Source of the DNA: Thamnocephalis sphaerospora
Lineage: Eukaryota; Zoopagomycota; Zoopagomycetes; Zoopagales; Sigmoideomycetaceae
Reading direction: 5' to 3'
DNA: 44,859 bases
Assembly (NCBI GenBank): GCA_003614735.1
Contig: KZ992479.1
Coordinates: 1-44,859 of the forward strand
Position numbers and translations under genes: made by a program. Shown here one piece after another: positions 26,301 through 38,610 of this stretch (within the stretch, counting starts at the first letter, position 1; the number at the start of each line of letters is the position of its first letter). A model generated the notes under the pieces. The model did no database searches, was not told the DNA's origin, and saw only the letters and a program-made list of their open reading frames with translations.

Positions 26301-26464
26301 GCTTGAATGGCCGGGCAGGAAAAGAGGCAGACAAGATGCGTGGAGGCTACGCCGCCCTGGACACATAGAAAACGTCCAGGCGTTGTGTTGGCACTAGCCG
26401 CCAGCAGTGCTGCGCGCGATAGCAGCAACAGCGTGCGCTGCATCGTGCGTGCAACCAGCTGCAT
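23389..26464 (-). CDS. SLP1: SUN-domain ER/nuclear-envelope protein (Slp1/SUCO type)
   Basis: Slp1-type SUN proteins sit in the ER membrane, where yeast Slp1 with Emp65 protects soluble proteins from degradation. 955 aa in four exons (26464-25640, 25576-25364, 25303-24161, 24075-23389). Order: N-terminal hydrophobic signal (TLLLLSRAALLAASA); spacer; SUN domain with NYASFDCAALVVATNPEAKGSS, EKFVVVELCDDILVDTVMLANHEFFSSMFKDF and IRIDFLTHYGDEYYCPVSVLKVYGTTMMEE, the last a hallmark of the Slp1 branch; a ~230-residue acidic and Pro/Ala-rich linker; a coiled coil (ALERNLTLSHRYLEDQSREL); one transmembrane helix (LLLIFALVVLVGIVYVPV); and a ~190-residue tail with a poly-Glu run. Intron 25363-25304 inside the SUN domain is GC-AG (CAG|GCAAGT). 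Confidence 0.92.
23711..23736. repeat. CTT triplet repeat encoding poly-Glu
   Basis: Uninterrupted TCT/CTT triplets in the last exon of the SLP1-like gene encode a Glu run just downstream of GYRIEEE on the minus strand. Confidence 0.8.
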
Positions 26465-26715
26465 TGTCGTCGGCGTCTAAAACTGCGCCACAGAGGCGAA
26501 TCTCGTCGCAGCCGGCAGACAGAATGGCTTTGATGGTGTGTTGGTGGCTACAAGGGAATACAAAGAAGCGAGCGGCGGGTCTACCTGAACACTCCCTTCT
26601 TCTTTCCGCTGTCGCTGGTCTATTCTGCCCGATACACGTGTGCTACAACTTATCCCACCGGTTACTTGCTGGGCCGATTGCCTGGACAGACTAGAACGGC
26701 CGTTACTGCGCGACC

Positions 26716-29700
26716 ATGACGGACACTTTGCGCATACACGAAAAGCGGCCGGCCCACAGTTCTGTCAACGGCAGCCATGACGCGCGGGGCAGCCGCAGCA
26801 ACCACGGCCAGCACGCTAGTCGGCGCAGCGCAGCACCAGTGGTGGACCTGGAAACGGACGAAAACGCTGCGCAGACAGCGGTGAATCCTGCCGTGCAGCG
26901 CACCCGCTCGGTAAGCAGAAGACTGAACCAGGACATGCACGCGTGCTCGCCGCTGACAGAGCGCGCACATGGCAGCCAACCACGACTGCCGACGCTGGTG
27001 ATAAAGAGCTTATGGCGCGCATGTTTCCGAGTAAACACAGGTAAAGATGGACGCGCATGTAGCCACACCAACTGCTAAGCGTATACGCGCCCAACTAGCC
27101 ACGTACCGGTGCCGTCAGGGCGCGGTATTCCTATTGCAGTACCGGCCATCGGTACGCCAACGGCCAGTTCCTCGTCACGATCGGCCGTCGGCTGGGTAAG
27201 CACGAGGAGTACGCGGCGCGTTGCGACAAACGCTACGGCTCACGATCGCTGTACCATGACAGCTCAATCACTCGCACTATAGTCGTAGCACGCCTTACGC
27301 TAAACCGATTCGATTCCGCGATACACTGCGCACTCCAGAACGCAGTACGTGGCAGATATCTGCGAGTGCAACCACGTTAGTGCTGACACTTTTGCCAGCG
27401 TATGCGCGGGCAAGCAGTCATCGTCGTACGGTATCGTTCTCGCGCCCATCGCTGTTGACCGAGTCTGGCTCTGTGGAGATTGTTGGCACCGTGACGGACT
27501 GGCACAGTCGTGCACAACATACCGCCGACTCAAGAAAAGCAGCTCGACACACGAGCCCGCAAAAATCGCGCACCGAATGCGTCGCGCTGAGTGATGATGA
27601 ACCTATGACAGACGTCAAGAAAAGTAGTAGCAAGAATGAGCAGGAGCGCATGAAGCGCTCGGCAGCAGATGTATCTAGGATTACTTGTATGGCTAGCCAG
27701 GAGAACGGTGCAGACAGCAGCAGCACCTATGCTGCCAGACTAGACCATCAAATCGGCCAGAGACTGTCGATTAGCACATCGCAATCGCCCAAACACAAAA
27801 GAACGGCTTCTGACGAAGCATCGCGAAAACGACAAAATACAGTACAGGGCAAGGATGTGACAAAGTTGGTGCCATGGCTAGACTACAGTGGCGACGATAG
27901 CGACGGCGAGGACATTGTGGCAGCACCCTCAAAGCCGGCAGACACCGGTGTCTCGGTAGGTTATTTGCATCAACTCACTTTTGCATGCTACTTACTATTG
28001 CCACAACCAGCCGGCAAGCAGAAATCCGCAGTTTTCAATGAAGAAGCTTACCGGGCTGCTCATTGGAGAACACCGCGTAGACACCCTGCCGTCGATGCTG
28101 CGAGTAACGCCAAAGCCAAGTTTGTACATTCGCGCCGGTGCTGAAGGGCACATGGAGATTACCAGCGAGGAAATTCACGAGATGAAGGCGCGTATCAATA
28201 CAAAACACCGTTGTCATCCTGCTACCTGCGTAGGCTAACACTGCCGGTAATGTGCATGCAGTCGTACCTAGTCGGCATACCAGCTCTGGTGTGCATCCGC
28301 ACAAAAGCACCGCTACAAGATGCATACTACGCGCCATACTATAATCCCTGTAGGTATACATGCACAAGTCCACTTGTGCATGTGTCCTGTTTGCAGAGGC
28401 TCATCGCGACTCGGTACAGATAAGAGAGAGAGGATGAGCGGCTGGATTTACTGCTTCTTTAGCAGTATGAGAGACGCTGCCAACGTGATTCAGCTATTGG
28501 GGAAACACAACCTAGCGCATAATCCCATGTGGTAGGTGTCTGCACACATTGGCACCAACTGCTCAGTCGTGTATTTACGAGCTTGCGTAGTTCTCAGGAA
28601 TGGCGGGCACTTGTGCCCAGAATTGCACCTACAACAAACAAGGCGCCGCTTGTTGAGCCTATCAGGTTTGTGTGGACTGGACGGTGAATACTGGCTGTAT
28701 TTTCACCACCTTTGAGTGCACAGACGAAGTACACGGCTTCTAGCATCGGCAAGCCAGATTACCGATCTCACAGATGAGCCTACGGCGCCTATTCTCCCAG
28801 AGACAGTTGCAGAGGAGCCAATAACGCAAGTATATGTGGTGCGTGTGACCGGTGACGAGATGCTTACACGAGCGCACTCAGTCCATTTTATTATCCATTC
28901 AGCGGTATCCGTGCTGTTGAAGTGACCAACGACGACTTTCAGCGCCTAAAGAATGGCGGGTTCCTCAACGACTCTATCATCGACTTTTATCTCATGCAAG
29001 TTGTTGCGTATACCTTACGCATGTGCGCTTGGCTGACCTTTACTTGTGCTTTGTGTCTAATAGGTACCATCTGGATGCCATTCGCCAATACAATCCCACC
29101 GTAGCCGCTCAGACGCACGTATTCAGCTCATTCTTTTACCGCAAACTAACGCAACGGCGAAACAATGAGACTATGTGCGTATAGCGCGAATGGAGGCATG
29201 CTTTCGTTTGCTAACCTGCGCCTTTGCCGGCAGTGCATACGACAAAGTGCGCTCTTGGACGGCAAAGCTTGATCTATTTGCCAAACGCCATGTACTAATA
29301 CCCATCAACGAAAAGTAAGCGAACAAGAAGAGGACTGTGAGCCAGTGTCCGTCTCTGCTCACCCAGCCGCTTCAGTCTACATTGGTATCTGGCGCTTGTG
29401 GGTAATTTACATCTACTGGCTGAGAAGCGTTCCAGCTTTCAGGTCAAAAAGACAGATGATCGTAGGCACGACGGCGAGAACGAGAGCAGCGACCACGAGG
29501 ATGATATGGATGTGGATAGCTGCGACCCACAAAGCACAGCCTCTACGTCAAATGGTAGCGGTACAGCAAACGATGCAGTGCTGATCGAGTCGCCAAGAAA
29601 ACGCTTGGCCGGTGGTAAAAAGAAGGCAAAAAAGTACATCAATCCCGATGAATCGTACGTAAAGATGCGCCAGTAGCTGCGTCGCTGCATTGTACATTTA

Positions 29701-30261
29701 CTGAAAGTACGCTTTGCATCAGGCCATTCATCGTCATCTTTGACTCGTTAGGCCGCACATCGTATCAGGGCGTGTTCAAGGTGCTCCGCCAGTATATCAA
29801 GGTTGCTGCTGCCGATAAACTTGGATTGACTGATTTAGACACCAAGCTCATTGTTGGCTGCTATGCAAAAGTAAGCGCAGGATGGCAGGTCAAACGTGCC
29901 CTTTCTTGCGTTGTGCTGACCGCAAACATAGGTGCCGACACAGGATAATTTCTGCGACTGTGGCGTATATCTAATTTCCTATATCATCCGGTATCTGGAG
30001 CACCCGAACATGTTTGCCAACCAACTGCTGGTAGGTAGACGATGCTGGCGCATGCGCATTCCTCTCCAGCTAACGCAGCAGCATTCGCCGCAGAACAAAA
30101 TGGGCGCCAAGGAACAGTGGTTTGACGAGGACGAGGCAGCCAATCGGCGCCAAAAACTGCGTCGACTGCTGCGTAGTCTGTCGCGCGAGTATGCAGCACA
30201 TCAGAAGCAAGCACAGCCCGCTGGCACCAGCAAGGGAACAACAAGCACCAGCAAAGATTGA
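26716..30261 (+). CDS. ULP2: SUMO-specific protease Ulp2 (SENP6/7 type, peptidase C48)
   Basis: Cleaves poly-SUMO chains in the nucleus. The catalytic half is certain: NGGFLNDSIIDFYLM, HVFSSFFYRKLTQR, KVRSWTAKLDLFAKRHVLIPIN, catalytic His in LHWYLALV, Asp in FIVIFDSLGR, Gln and Cys in PTQDNFCDCGVYLISY, then WFDEDEAANRRQKL. A ~75-residue charged insertion separates His from Asp, as in SENP6/7. Resolved exons include 28397-28531, 28591-28683, 28724-28825, 28882-28995, 29064-29174, 29234-29314, 29376-29654, 29723-29880, 29932-30030 and 30094-30261. Introns 28826-28881 and 28996-29063 are GC-AG (GCAAGT). The region from about 27380 to 27955 is one exon (basic, Ser-rich). Exons between 26716 and 27380, and the junction near 28190-28262, are ambiguous, so total length is uncertain. 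Confidence 0.88.
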
Positions 30262-30446
30262 GGCGCTGGCTGCGCATATGTACACTAGCATTTCCTTCTC
30301 TGTCGCGCATGCGAATCGTTTCATTCGTTGTTCAATCGCCAGCTGCGATCACACACCAATGTAGTAGCATGGGTGCTTACGAAGCCTCGACTGTTGTCTG
30401 TATTCAGGCTAAAAGCGGACAAGAAAACCACCGGCCATCTTTGCGT

Positions 30447-32364
30447 TTACCAGATCGTGTGATAGACCTTGCCCGTCGGCTTTGGCTGACGGAACTGAGC
30501 CGTCTCAGGCGGCGCCCTCTCGTAGTAGACGGAGCTGCGGTAGCCACGCACGAATTGTAGCGCCATATCCTCCACCTTGGCCGGCTCGATGTACAGGTCG
30601 GCAAATGTGCGCGCACCCTTGGTCGGCTTGTCATCGAGGAACATCTACACCGGGTGTGAGCTTGTTTGCCATCTCGACGTACTGCGACATGCACGCATTT
30701 CGCCACTTACGCGGATGACATTGTCCTCGTTGGGCATCGGCCACGGCAGCATACCCTGAATGCGACCAATCAACCTGCGCAAAGCATGCCCATCAAGCAT
30801 GGTTAGATGTGCAAAAACAACACGACGCTCACTCTGTCCAGCACACGTACTGGGCGGCAAACTTGGGAAGACGAAGGCGCTCCTTGCGCTCCAGCAGAAG
30901 CTCGTAGACGAGCTCCTCAATCTGACCATACGTGGTCTCGCTCGAGCTGTGACAGACATACGTCAGCGAATCCACGCCGATCAGCAACAGCGCATATGGT
31001 GTGCAAATACTTGCCCGTAAAGCTCGTAGGTACCGCCAATCGTAGACTCGGCCTTGAGCATCACCTCAAGCGCAAGAGCGACATCTTGGACCTGGCGAAT
31101 AACGCGTCAAGCTTGATGCACTATGCCGATGCCAGCACGGCGCAGTGACTTACAAAGACCGGGCGAATACGCTGCTCCTGGTTGTTGACAAAAATACGTC
31201 CACGGTTCTTGCCTAGAACGTGTCGCGCCACTAGTAAGATATCCGCCTACCGATGCCCGCAAAGCAGCAGCCACCTACCAGCTATAAAGTTGAAAAAGTG
31301 GTCCTCGTGGCCAAACATGGTCGCCGGACGGACAATGGTCGCATCAGGGCAAATCTCACGAACAGCCTGCTCACCCGCATACTATTGCAGCGTCACGCTC
31401 GGCACTTAGCAGACATGGTCTATACCGCCGCCTCTTAGACATACGCACCTTTGAGCGCAAGAACGCCGACGGAGAGTCTGCGCTGTTGTTCAAAGCCGAA
31501 ACGTGGACCAAGCGAGCAACGTCGTTCTCCATGCACGCCTCGGCAATGGCACGCGCACCAGTGACCTGCACATCGTTGAGCTTAAAGTTCCTACATCATA
31601 TGGACACGCTTGTCAGTAGCCTCGCCAAAACAGCGCTCATCACAACTAAAGGGAAAAGGCACCTACTTGGTGTCGTAATCACGGCCGATGAGGTTGTAGA
31701 CGATATCCGAGTGGCGGACGCACTCGGCGATCGAGGTAGAGTGGCGCAGATCAAAGCGCTGCACATTGCGCGTATCGCATTGGTAAATTTGCGATGGATA
31801 CGGCATCTGACGCAGTCATTACGCACCATCGGAACAACCTGGCCAAGATCACCGGTCACCTTGAGGTGGCGGATATCATCGTACTCGCCACGATACGGCA
31901 CGATCACCTGAGTACCCTTGCGTGCTGTTGACGGATAGATGTGCGCGTATCAGTGACAGTCGGTCATTGTACGCGCGCACTCGCTGCTCTACCTACCAAG
32001 CTTGCTGACCAGGTAGCGACCAAGGAAGCCGCTGCAGCCAAACACCGTGGCGACGTTGCCGCTCACCGACTGACGACCACCCGTACCGGCGCCAAGGATC
32101 ACCTTGCCGGTGGTACGGCGAATGGAGAGATCGTGCGCGAATCGCTGCGGTGACCAAGCCACAGTCAGCCTGGCTCTTTGCAGCGCGTTGATCACGCATA
32201 TAGACGGTCATCAAGACACCTACCCGAGCAACAGTGGCAACGGCAACTCGATTCTGAGACGCAAGCATAGCTGGCAGCGATGCACGTCAGTGTCCGCGTG
32301 GCTAGCGTGATTCTCTGGCGCCCATACACTCACCGCTACGCCAGCCTTGCGGGACAGCGGCCAT
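30447..32364 (-). CDS. NDUFA9: Complex I 39/40-kDa accessory subunit NDUFA9
   Basis: Nucleotide-binding accessory subunit of mitochondrial NADH:ubiquinone oxidoreductase, an atypical short-chain dehydrogenase. 384 aa in 12 exons, in frame throughout (first exon only 31 nt). Features: mitochondrial N-terminus; Rossmann motif [90 protein letters not shown]-terminal [14 protein letters not shown]. Presence of complex I excludes microsporidia and yeasts that lost it. Intron 31014-30947 is GC-AG (CGG|GCAAGT) and joins ELYG to [17 protein letters not shown]. The GT alternative does not fit the frame. Confidence 0.94.
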
Positions 32365-32700
32365 GGCTGCAACGGTAGCTCACGCAGCAGGAAAGTAGGA
32401 CAGAGAAAGCGGTGGGGAAACGAACGCGCAGAGCGAAACGTGGAAGCGAGGCTAAGTGATGATCAGGAAGCTGTCGACGCGCCAACAACAACTCTCTCGG
32501 GAGGCGCTGGCTCGCCAGCCAGTCGGGTGCGTGTGTTTGCTAAACTGGCGTCAAGCACAGCCATTACTGGAATCAACATCACTACATTTCACAGTGAGCA
32601 TGCCCCGTTGGTTGGCCAGCATAAATACAACGGCGCATCAACGCCAGAGAGGACGAAAAGACGACGGCAATGTACACAAGAATGGCATAGACACGGCGGT

Positions 32701-34404
32701 CTAACCGACAATACGGACCACTCCTGTGGCACCCTTGTCCAGCATGCGCAGGAGCAGCGGCTGTTCGCGGAAAGCCATGCGGATTTCGTCAGGCTGTACG
32801 TTGAGTTGAATGCGTCGCGCGCGATCCTCGCGTGCGCCCTGCTTGCCAAGAGACACCAGTCCACCGGCAGACTCGAGCATGCCGATGAGGTCGTGAAACT
32901 CGGAGCGCGTCACTGGCTTGACCGACTTGTGCGCCTGACACAGGGCAAAATAGGCGTCGTGAAGCTGCACAGCCAGTCGAGTCAGCAAGGCAGATACAGC
33001 GCATTGCACGAAAAAGCGTCAACCTACCTGGCCAATGCAGACGTCGCGGCGTCGGTCTGTCTCTAGCATGCGGAAAAAGGCACACAGCACTAGCTTCTGC
33101 TGGATGCCCAGGCCGCGCATCGTTTGCACAGATGCAGAGCCGAATACACCAGAGAGCACCTTGAGGACATGCGTGATGTTGACAGCAGGACGTGCGGCAG
33201 TCGTGTTGGGAGTCTGCTGGACAGTCAGCGGCGCCAGAGGGCTGCTTTCGGCGCGGCGTGCCTTGACACCGCCCTCTTGTTCTGCAAACTCAACCGCCTG
33301 CTTGCACACGTCCATCGCCTTGCGTAGATCGCCTGTGGCAGAAGCAACCTTGCGTGCACACAGTTCAATCGCTGCCCGCTGAATCAGCGGCTGTGCAGAC
33401 GCCGACTTGACATGACTGGCGGCCTCACGCAGACGCTCTTCGAGAATCGCCACAATGTCGGTGACGCGGTACGGGTTAAAGTTGAGCAACTGTGGCTCGC
33501 CTGTGAGATAGCGGCAATATTAGTGGACGTTTCACAAGTACACGATCATAGTAAACAACTTACAGTTCTTTACGCGCAGGCGCGGCAGGAAGCGCTCCGT
33601 AAGATCCAGCGCATTAGCAATGCCAATCAGCACCAAGCGCGATGTGGGCTGAGCTGCCCATTCAAACAGCCGATACAAAACATCCTGATCACGCGTCAGC
33701 AAATGATCCACTTCGTCAAGAATCACCACTGCCAGCATCTTGCGGTTTTCGTTCAAAAGCAGTGCGCGCAGCATTCCAATCGCATCACTCTGGTCAGCCT
33801 CGTCGCCTACATCGTCACTGGGCAGCTCGTCTGCCAGACGTGTGTAGATATCCTTGGGATCGCGCAGACTCATACAGTTGATGAACACTTTGTGCACGGA
33901 ATATGACAGCGCAGCATCCGCCGATGCCATCTCGCGTTGCACCTGCGCAAGCAGCGCAGTCTTGCCGGTGCCCGGCTGGCCGGAGATGTACAGCGCACCA
34001 GGACACGCTGCGTGCACGTGTTTGGTCCAGAAGTGAGTGATGCACTCGTGCTCCTTGGTGCGGCCTACCATGCGACCGGGCACCGTGGAACGGCTTAGCG
34101 CCTTTTTAGCCGAATAATACGGAGACGCAGGCACATCTGCCGGTTTGCCTTTGACCGCCGTCGTCGCCTTTAGCGATCTCTTCTGCACTTTGGAAGCAGG
34201 CTGCGCCTTTGCAGCAGTAGGCTCAACGGTACGCGGGCGCACATTCTCCTTGTCATCGCGTGGGGAAAGCGGCGAGGCTGGCGCAGCGCGCTTGGTCAAA
34301 AGAGCGGCTTGACCCTTGTCCGCTGCGATGTTGGCGGAGGTATTCAGCGCACGCAGGCGCGAAGTGCGGCGCGTAGTGCGGCGCGAATCCTCAATAGACA
34401 GCAT
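32701..34404 (-). CDS. CDC6: Replication licensing ATPase Cdc6
   Basis: Loads the MCM2-7 helicase at replication origins with ORC and Cdt1 in G1. 525 aa in three exons (34404-33564, 33500-33028, 32964-32701), GT-AG. The basic, Ser/Thr/Pro-rich N-terminus carries SP sites (PASPLSPRDDKENVRP, PASPYYSAKK) that could be CDK targets. AAA+ core: Walker A in ISGQPGTGKTALL, Walker B in AVVILDEVDHLL, sensor 1 in LVLIGIANALDLTERFLPRL, then CEPQLLNFNPYRVTDIVAIL and sensor 2 around ARKVASATGDLRKAMDVCKQA. The C-terminal winged-helix domain ends with the last exon. A start 48 nt upstream (ATG 34452) is also in frame; I chose 34404, which begins MLSIEDSRRTTRR. Confidence 0.93.
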
Positions 34405-34743
34405 GGCAGAGTGGGCAGCAGAGGATGGGGGTCGTGAGGAGCACAATCGCACCAGAGCGCGCAGGCAGAGGGCGACTATGGGCAGGCGTTAGGACTGTAG
34501 AAAGTGGTAAAGAGGGGCGGTGGCGGTGTTGATGTGCGGTCACCCGCCGAAAACGATACGCGTTCCACCCGCGTTCCTTTTCGCTTCGCCCTATTCAACC
34601 ATGATTGGCCAGCCACACGCAAATGAGCAGGGGCTACGGCCAACAGGGGTGGGCGCAATGCCCACAACAACATTGGCATCCGAGCACAGCAGATGAGCGT
34701 TTAATGTGCCGATCGGCCATCGGCGTTCTAGGTAAAACAGCGC
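34405..34743. other. Intergenic region between CDC6 and SPB1
   Basis: About 340 bp upstream of CDC6 (minus) and downstream of the SPB1 stop. The minus strand holds a possible CDC6 leader. No promoter motif such as an MCB element could be identified with confidence, and no gene is seen. Confidence 0.4.
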
Positions 34744-37700
34744 CTACTTGCGCCTCTTCTTGAGCTTCTTTTCGATTCGTTTTTGCGAGCGCAGCTCCTT
34801 CTTCATGCGCGAGTCCACCATCTATGCGCGCAGCATGGAAAATCGTGAGCCCACGCAGACCTCCAGTAAGCGATGCAGCCCGTTACGCACCTTGTACCGG
34901 CCCTTGACGCCCTTTGGGCGGCCCTGTAGGCCTCGGTTGCTACCGCGCGCCACCACCAGCTTAACCTCCTGCTTGGGCCGCTTGGCCGCCTGCTTTGCAG
35001 CCAGCTTGGCGATGCTGCTTGCCTTTTCAGCCTCGGTCATGTCGTCGTTCTCGGCAATGTTGTTGGCCTTCTTGGCCATCTTGGCTGCGCGTTGCACGGC
35101 CTGATCGGAGCAGCGCATGCATACATGAGAGGCGAGTCTGTGCTGCCGCTACCACGCTCTCTGCTTACCCGCATCTTCTTCCGGGCCTTGGCCTCGGCAA
35201 TCTTCTTGATGGGTCGTGCGTTAAGCAGCTTGAGTTTTTCGCGGATGGCGCGCACCGCCTCTTTGGTGACGGGCAGATTAATCTTGTTGTGGCGGTTCTC
35301 GTCATCCAGGAACCTGTCAGCACAGCGGGCAACTCGTTAGCTAGCGGGCATCGCTGGTTTCTGTCGTCGCGCTCGGCGTACCATGCCGGAAGACCCTGGT
35401 CATCGTTGAACGCGCGCTTGTTGAAACCATCGTCAATCAGACTTGCGCGCGTCTTCTTGCGGTTCACCAGACTCTGAGCCAACGTCATGGCCTCCGCTGT
35501 GATCAAATCAACGTCTGTTTGGCAGCGCAGCATGTATCCATTAGTAGCGGCATGATGATCCCGCCGTTAATCGCGCGTACCATTGCTGCCGCCATGGCCT
35601 GCCTCGGCGCCCGCGTCCGAGCCGGCGTCCGATTCATAATCGGAAATTTCGCGCGCCACCACCTCCACATCGTCATCGTCGCTTGCCTCATCGCTAGACT
35701 CGGCCATCTAAAAAGAGTCGATCATTACGGCAAAGTCAGTCACTAGTGCCACACACTAGGCATCATACGGCTACTTGCCTGGTTGCTCTTGCGCTTCAGC
35801 TGCTTCGATGCACCTGCCTCCTTGGTCTGGAGTGTGCCGCAACGTCGCTCGCTGGTTAGTGGCGTGGGGACTACCGCATGGTGGCGCATACCAAACACAC
35901 CTCCTTTTTCCGCCGGTCAGCAGAGACTGCCTTTGCATCGCCCGCCTCGTCTTCGCCGTCACTGATGCCGGCAAACAGATCCTGGCTGAACCAGTCCTTG
36001 GCACGCTGGCTAGCCGGTTTCTGTGCAGCCGCGTCGTCCTCGTCCATATCCATCAACAGCGGGTTCTGCTGCGCGGCACGCTTGCGCTTGCGCTCTTCGC
36101 GGGCACGCAGTTTCATCGCCCGAATGGCCGCTTCATCGTCTTCGTCGTTGACAGCATCGGCCTCCCCCAGATCGCTGTCCTCGTCTTCGCTGCCGCTTGA
36201 GCTGTCCGAGTCGCGCTTGGGAGCGTCAAATCCGGTAAATTCAGTTTCCTGGTTGCGAAGCTGCTTCACGCGATACTTTGGATCGCGTGCCATGCGCTTT
36301 TCGCGATACGAATTATACATGGCGTCCAGCTCATCCTCCATCTGCAGGCCTTCCTCATCGCTGCTGAGCTCCACGCCGGCCGCGTCATCCTCGTCGCCCA
36401 TATGGACATCGCCATCGGCATCCTCGTCGCCTCCAGTGTCCATACGCTCAAGACCATCGCCAGACTGAATGTTTTTGAGAGACTAGACATTACAACCTTT
36501 GGTTAGTTTGCCGCAGCAACACGGCTGCTACTCTGTCCACCTAGCACTCACGTCCGACTTTTTGATCTTGCCCAGATTGAACAGCTCTTCGTCGGCAGCC
36601 TGGTCCATACCAATATCTGTGGGAACAATCATCTTGAGTTGCATGCGTTCAATCTCCTTGCGGCGCTTCTCTGCCTTGCGGCGCTTCTCGCGCTTCTTCT
36701 TGCGGTCCTCCTCCTTGGTGAGGTTGTCCAGTTCATCGGCAATTGCGTCCTCGTCATCGGTCGAATCCTCCTCACCCGAGCTGCCCGAGCCGCCCTCTGC
36801 CTCCTTGGCCGCAGCAGCCTCGGCTTCAGCAGCACGCTGCTTCTCCTCATCGATCTTGAATGCCTTGACCATCTCTTTTTGCCAGCGCAACAAAATCTTA
36901 AAGTCACGCTTACCAAGCACCTTGATATCTGCACAGCATGCCTTGATTTCCTCATCCGTGGCCGGGTGCTTTAGCAGACTATCATCGCGTCACCGCAGTA
37001 GCACCAGTCAGTTTTGTCGACGCGTCAACGGCCAACCTCGCAATACACCTACAGTCTCGCCTCGTCCGACTCAAAGGTGAGCGTGTTGCATCGACTGACG
37101 ACGGCCACTGGGTCATCCGCGCGAATAAACGTCATCGCATCCACCGACTTGAACAGCGTGTAGTCGCCATCATCGTAACCGTCACGGTGGCGATTCCTTT
37201 TCTGCATTTGCATTCATACGGCATTAGCATCACGCGCGCTTATCTAGCCAAAGTCGACCGACGCTCACCTCGGGCGCAAAAATGTTGATTGGCTTGCCAG
37301 TCGGCGCATCCTCGTCGATTTCCTTAAACACATGGCGTGCGTCCAGGAACTTTGGATCAATCTTCTTGGGCGCAATAAAGTCACGGCACACCACGAAAAT
37401 TTCCGCAGAAATATTACTACCCCAACCAGGTCAGCACAACACGCTAGCCATCGATTCGTCTTGTTGTGAACCGACACACTTACCGCGAAGAAGGGGGCTT
37501 GGTGGCTTCGACCTTGCGGAACAGCTGTCCAAACACCCACATCAGATTGTTGTAATCCTTGGAGCGGAATACCTTGGTGACAAAGGTACCTGATGCGCCA
37601 CCAACATTAGTCTGCAATACACTCTGTCTGCCTTTTTCACCTCTCGGTGCACTCACCTCCTTTGTTGAGAAACTCCACCGCAAGCTTCAGCGAGGAAAGC

Positions 37701-38406
37701 ACAAGCTCCGACTGTGTGTACGCATCCTGAACCCATGCCTGACCGACGTTGGGAGCACCGTCGTGGAGGAAGCTACAGCACATAACATCGCGGCATATAC
37801 AGTAAGCACCACACCATCGCCGCCGCATCGGCTAGCCCTGCTCTACCCCTGCTACGCACACGTCCACCTTCCAGGTCTTTAGATTCTCGCGCAGCAGCTG
37901 GCGACACTTTTCCGTCGTAATATCCTGCTGAAAGGCCAGCACGTTGGGAATCGGCTTGATGGGCGCAAGATCGATACCTATTTGCCACGGGTTAGCGCCT
38001 GCAACGTGCCCAGACATCCGCAGCACTGTAGCCGCAGCACTTGCCAATAATTAGGCTAGGCACCGGCATATACTTTGCGGCCACCTGCAGCCTGTACGTC
38101 AAAGGTAACGTAGTAGTATAGCTCAGTTAGTAACAGCAGCAGCGGCGGCGGCGGCGACGGCAGCAATGCCACTGACGGCCGCACTGCACTCTCTATCACG
38201 CTGCGTAGACGCCGCCGTATTCCAACTACGTACCAGCCACCGGGTGCCGCACAGAGATCAACCAGGCATTTTGCCGTAGACAAAAAGTTGTACTTTTTGT
38301 TCAGCTGAATGAGCTTGAATGCCGAACGAGCACGGTACCCCTGCTCCTTGGCCAAGTGGTAGTACTTGTCAAGACGTCCTTTTCCTGTCTTCTTCTTGAA
38401 TCCCAT
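34744..38406 (-). CDS. SPB1: 27S pre-rRNA 2'-O-methyltransferase Spb1/FTSJ3
   Basis: Nucleolar AdoMet-dependent methyltransferase that modifies the 25S rRNA A-loop and is required for 60S assembly. 868 aa in 15 exons, every junction in frame. N-terminal FtsJ domain: [20 protein letters not shown] with the first catalytic Lys, [38 protein letters not shown] and [12 protein letters not shown]. The middle is acidic and coiled-coil ([18 protein letters not shown], long D/E runs). The Spb1 C-terminal domain includes [29 protein letters not shown] and [15 protein letters not shown]. Two introns are GC-AG: 38044-37978 (TTG|GCAAGT) within IIG|IDLAP, and 35778-35708 (CAG|GCAAGT). Intron 1 (38233-38092) is unusually long and contains a GCC/GCT triplet run. 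Confidence 0.96.
38131..38164. repeat. AGC/GGC trinucleotide repeat in SPB1 intron 1
   Basis: A run of AGC then GGC triplets directly upstream (on the minus strand) of the intron's TTACTAAC branch motif. It explains the length of this intron. Confidence 0.65.
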
Positions 38407-38610
38407 GGTGGCGCACTACACAGCTGGAATGAGAAGGACGGGGTGAAGGGTGCCTGCTGAGTCAAAGACGAATGATGGACGATCAGCAAGTGCTGGTAGA
38501 TGGAAAAAAAGAAAAAAACAAGCGGTTGAATAAGCGCGGAATTTACTCTTTATCACACCAACATGTACACCACAAAACACAAAAGGGCGTGCTTGGTAAT
38601 GCAGCGCCGC

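Noticed and set aside
35313-35371. Another GC or AT donor in SPB1 after RDDRNQR
   Set aside because: A normal GTACGC donor upstream at 35381 gives [12 protein letters not shown], which matches the family, so no unusual intron is needed.
38112-38130. tRNA-like A box (TATAGCTCAGTTAG) on the plus strand
   Set aside because: It lies in SPB1 intron 1 and the TTACTAAC part is the branch motif of the minus strand. No B box (GGTTCGANTCC) or cloverleaf follows.
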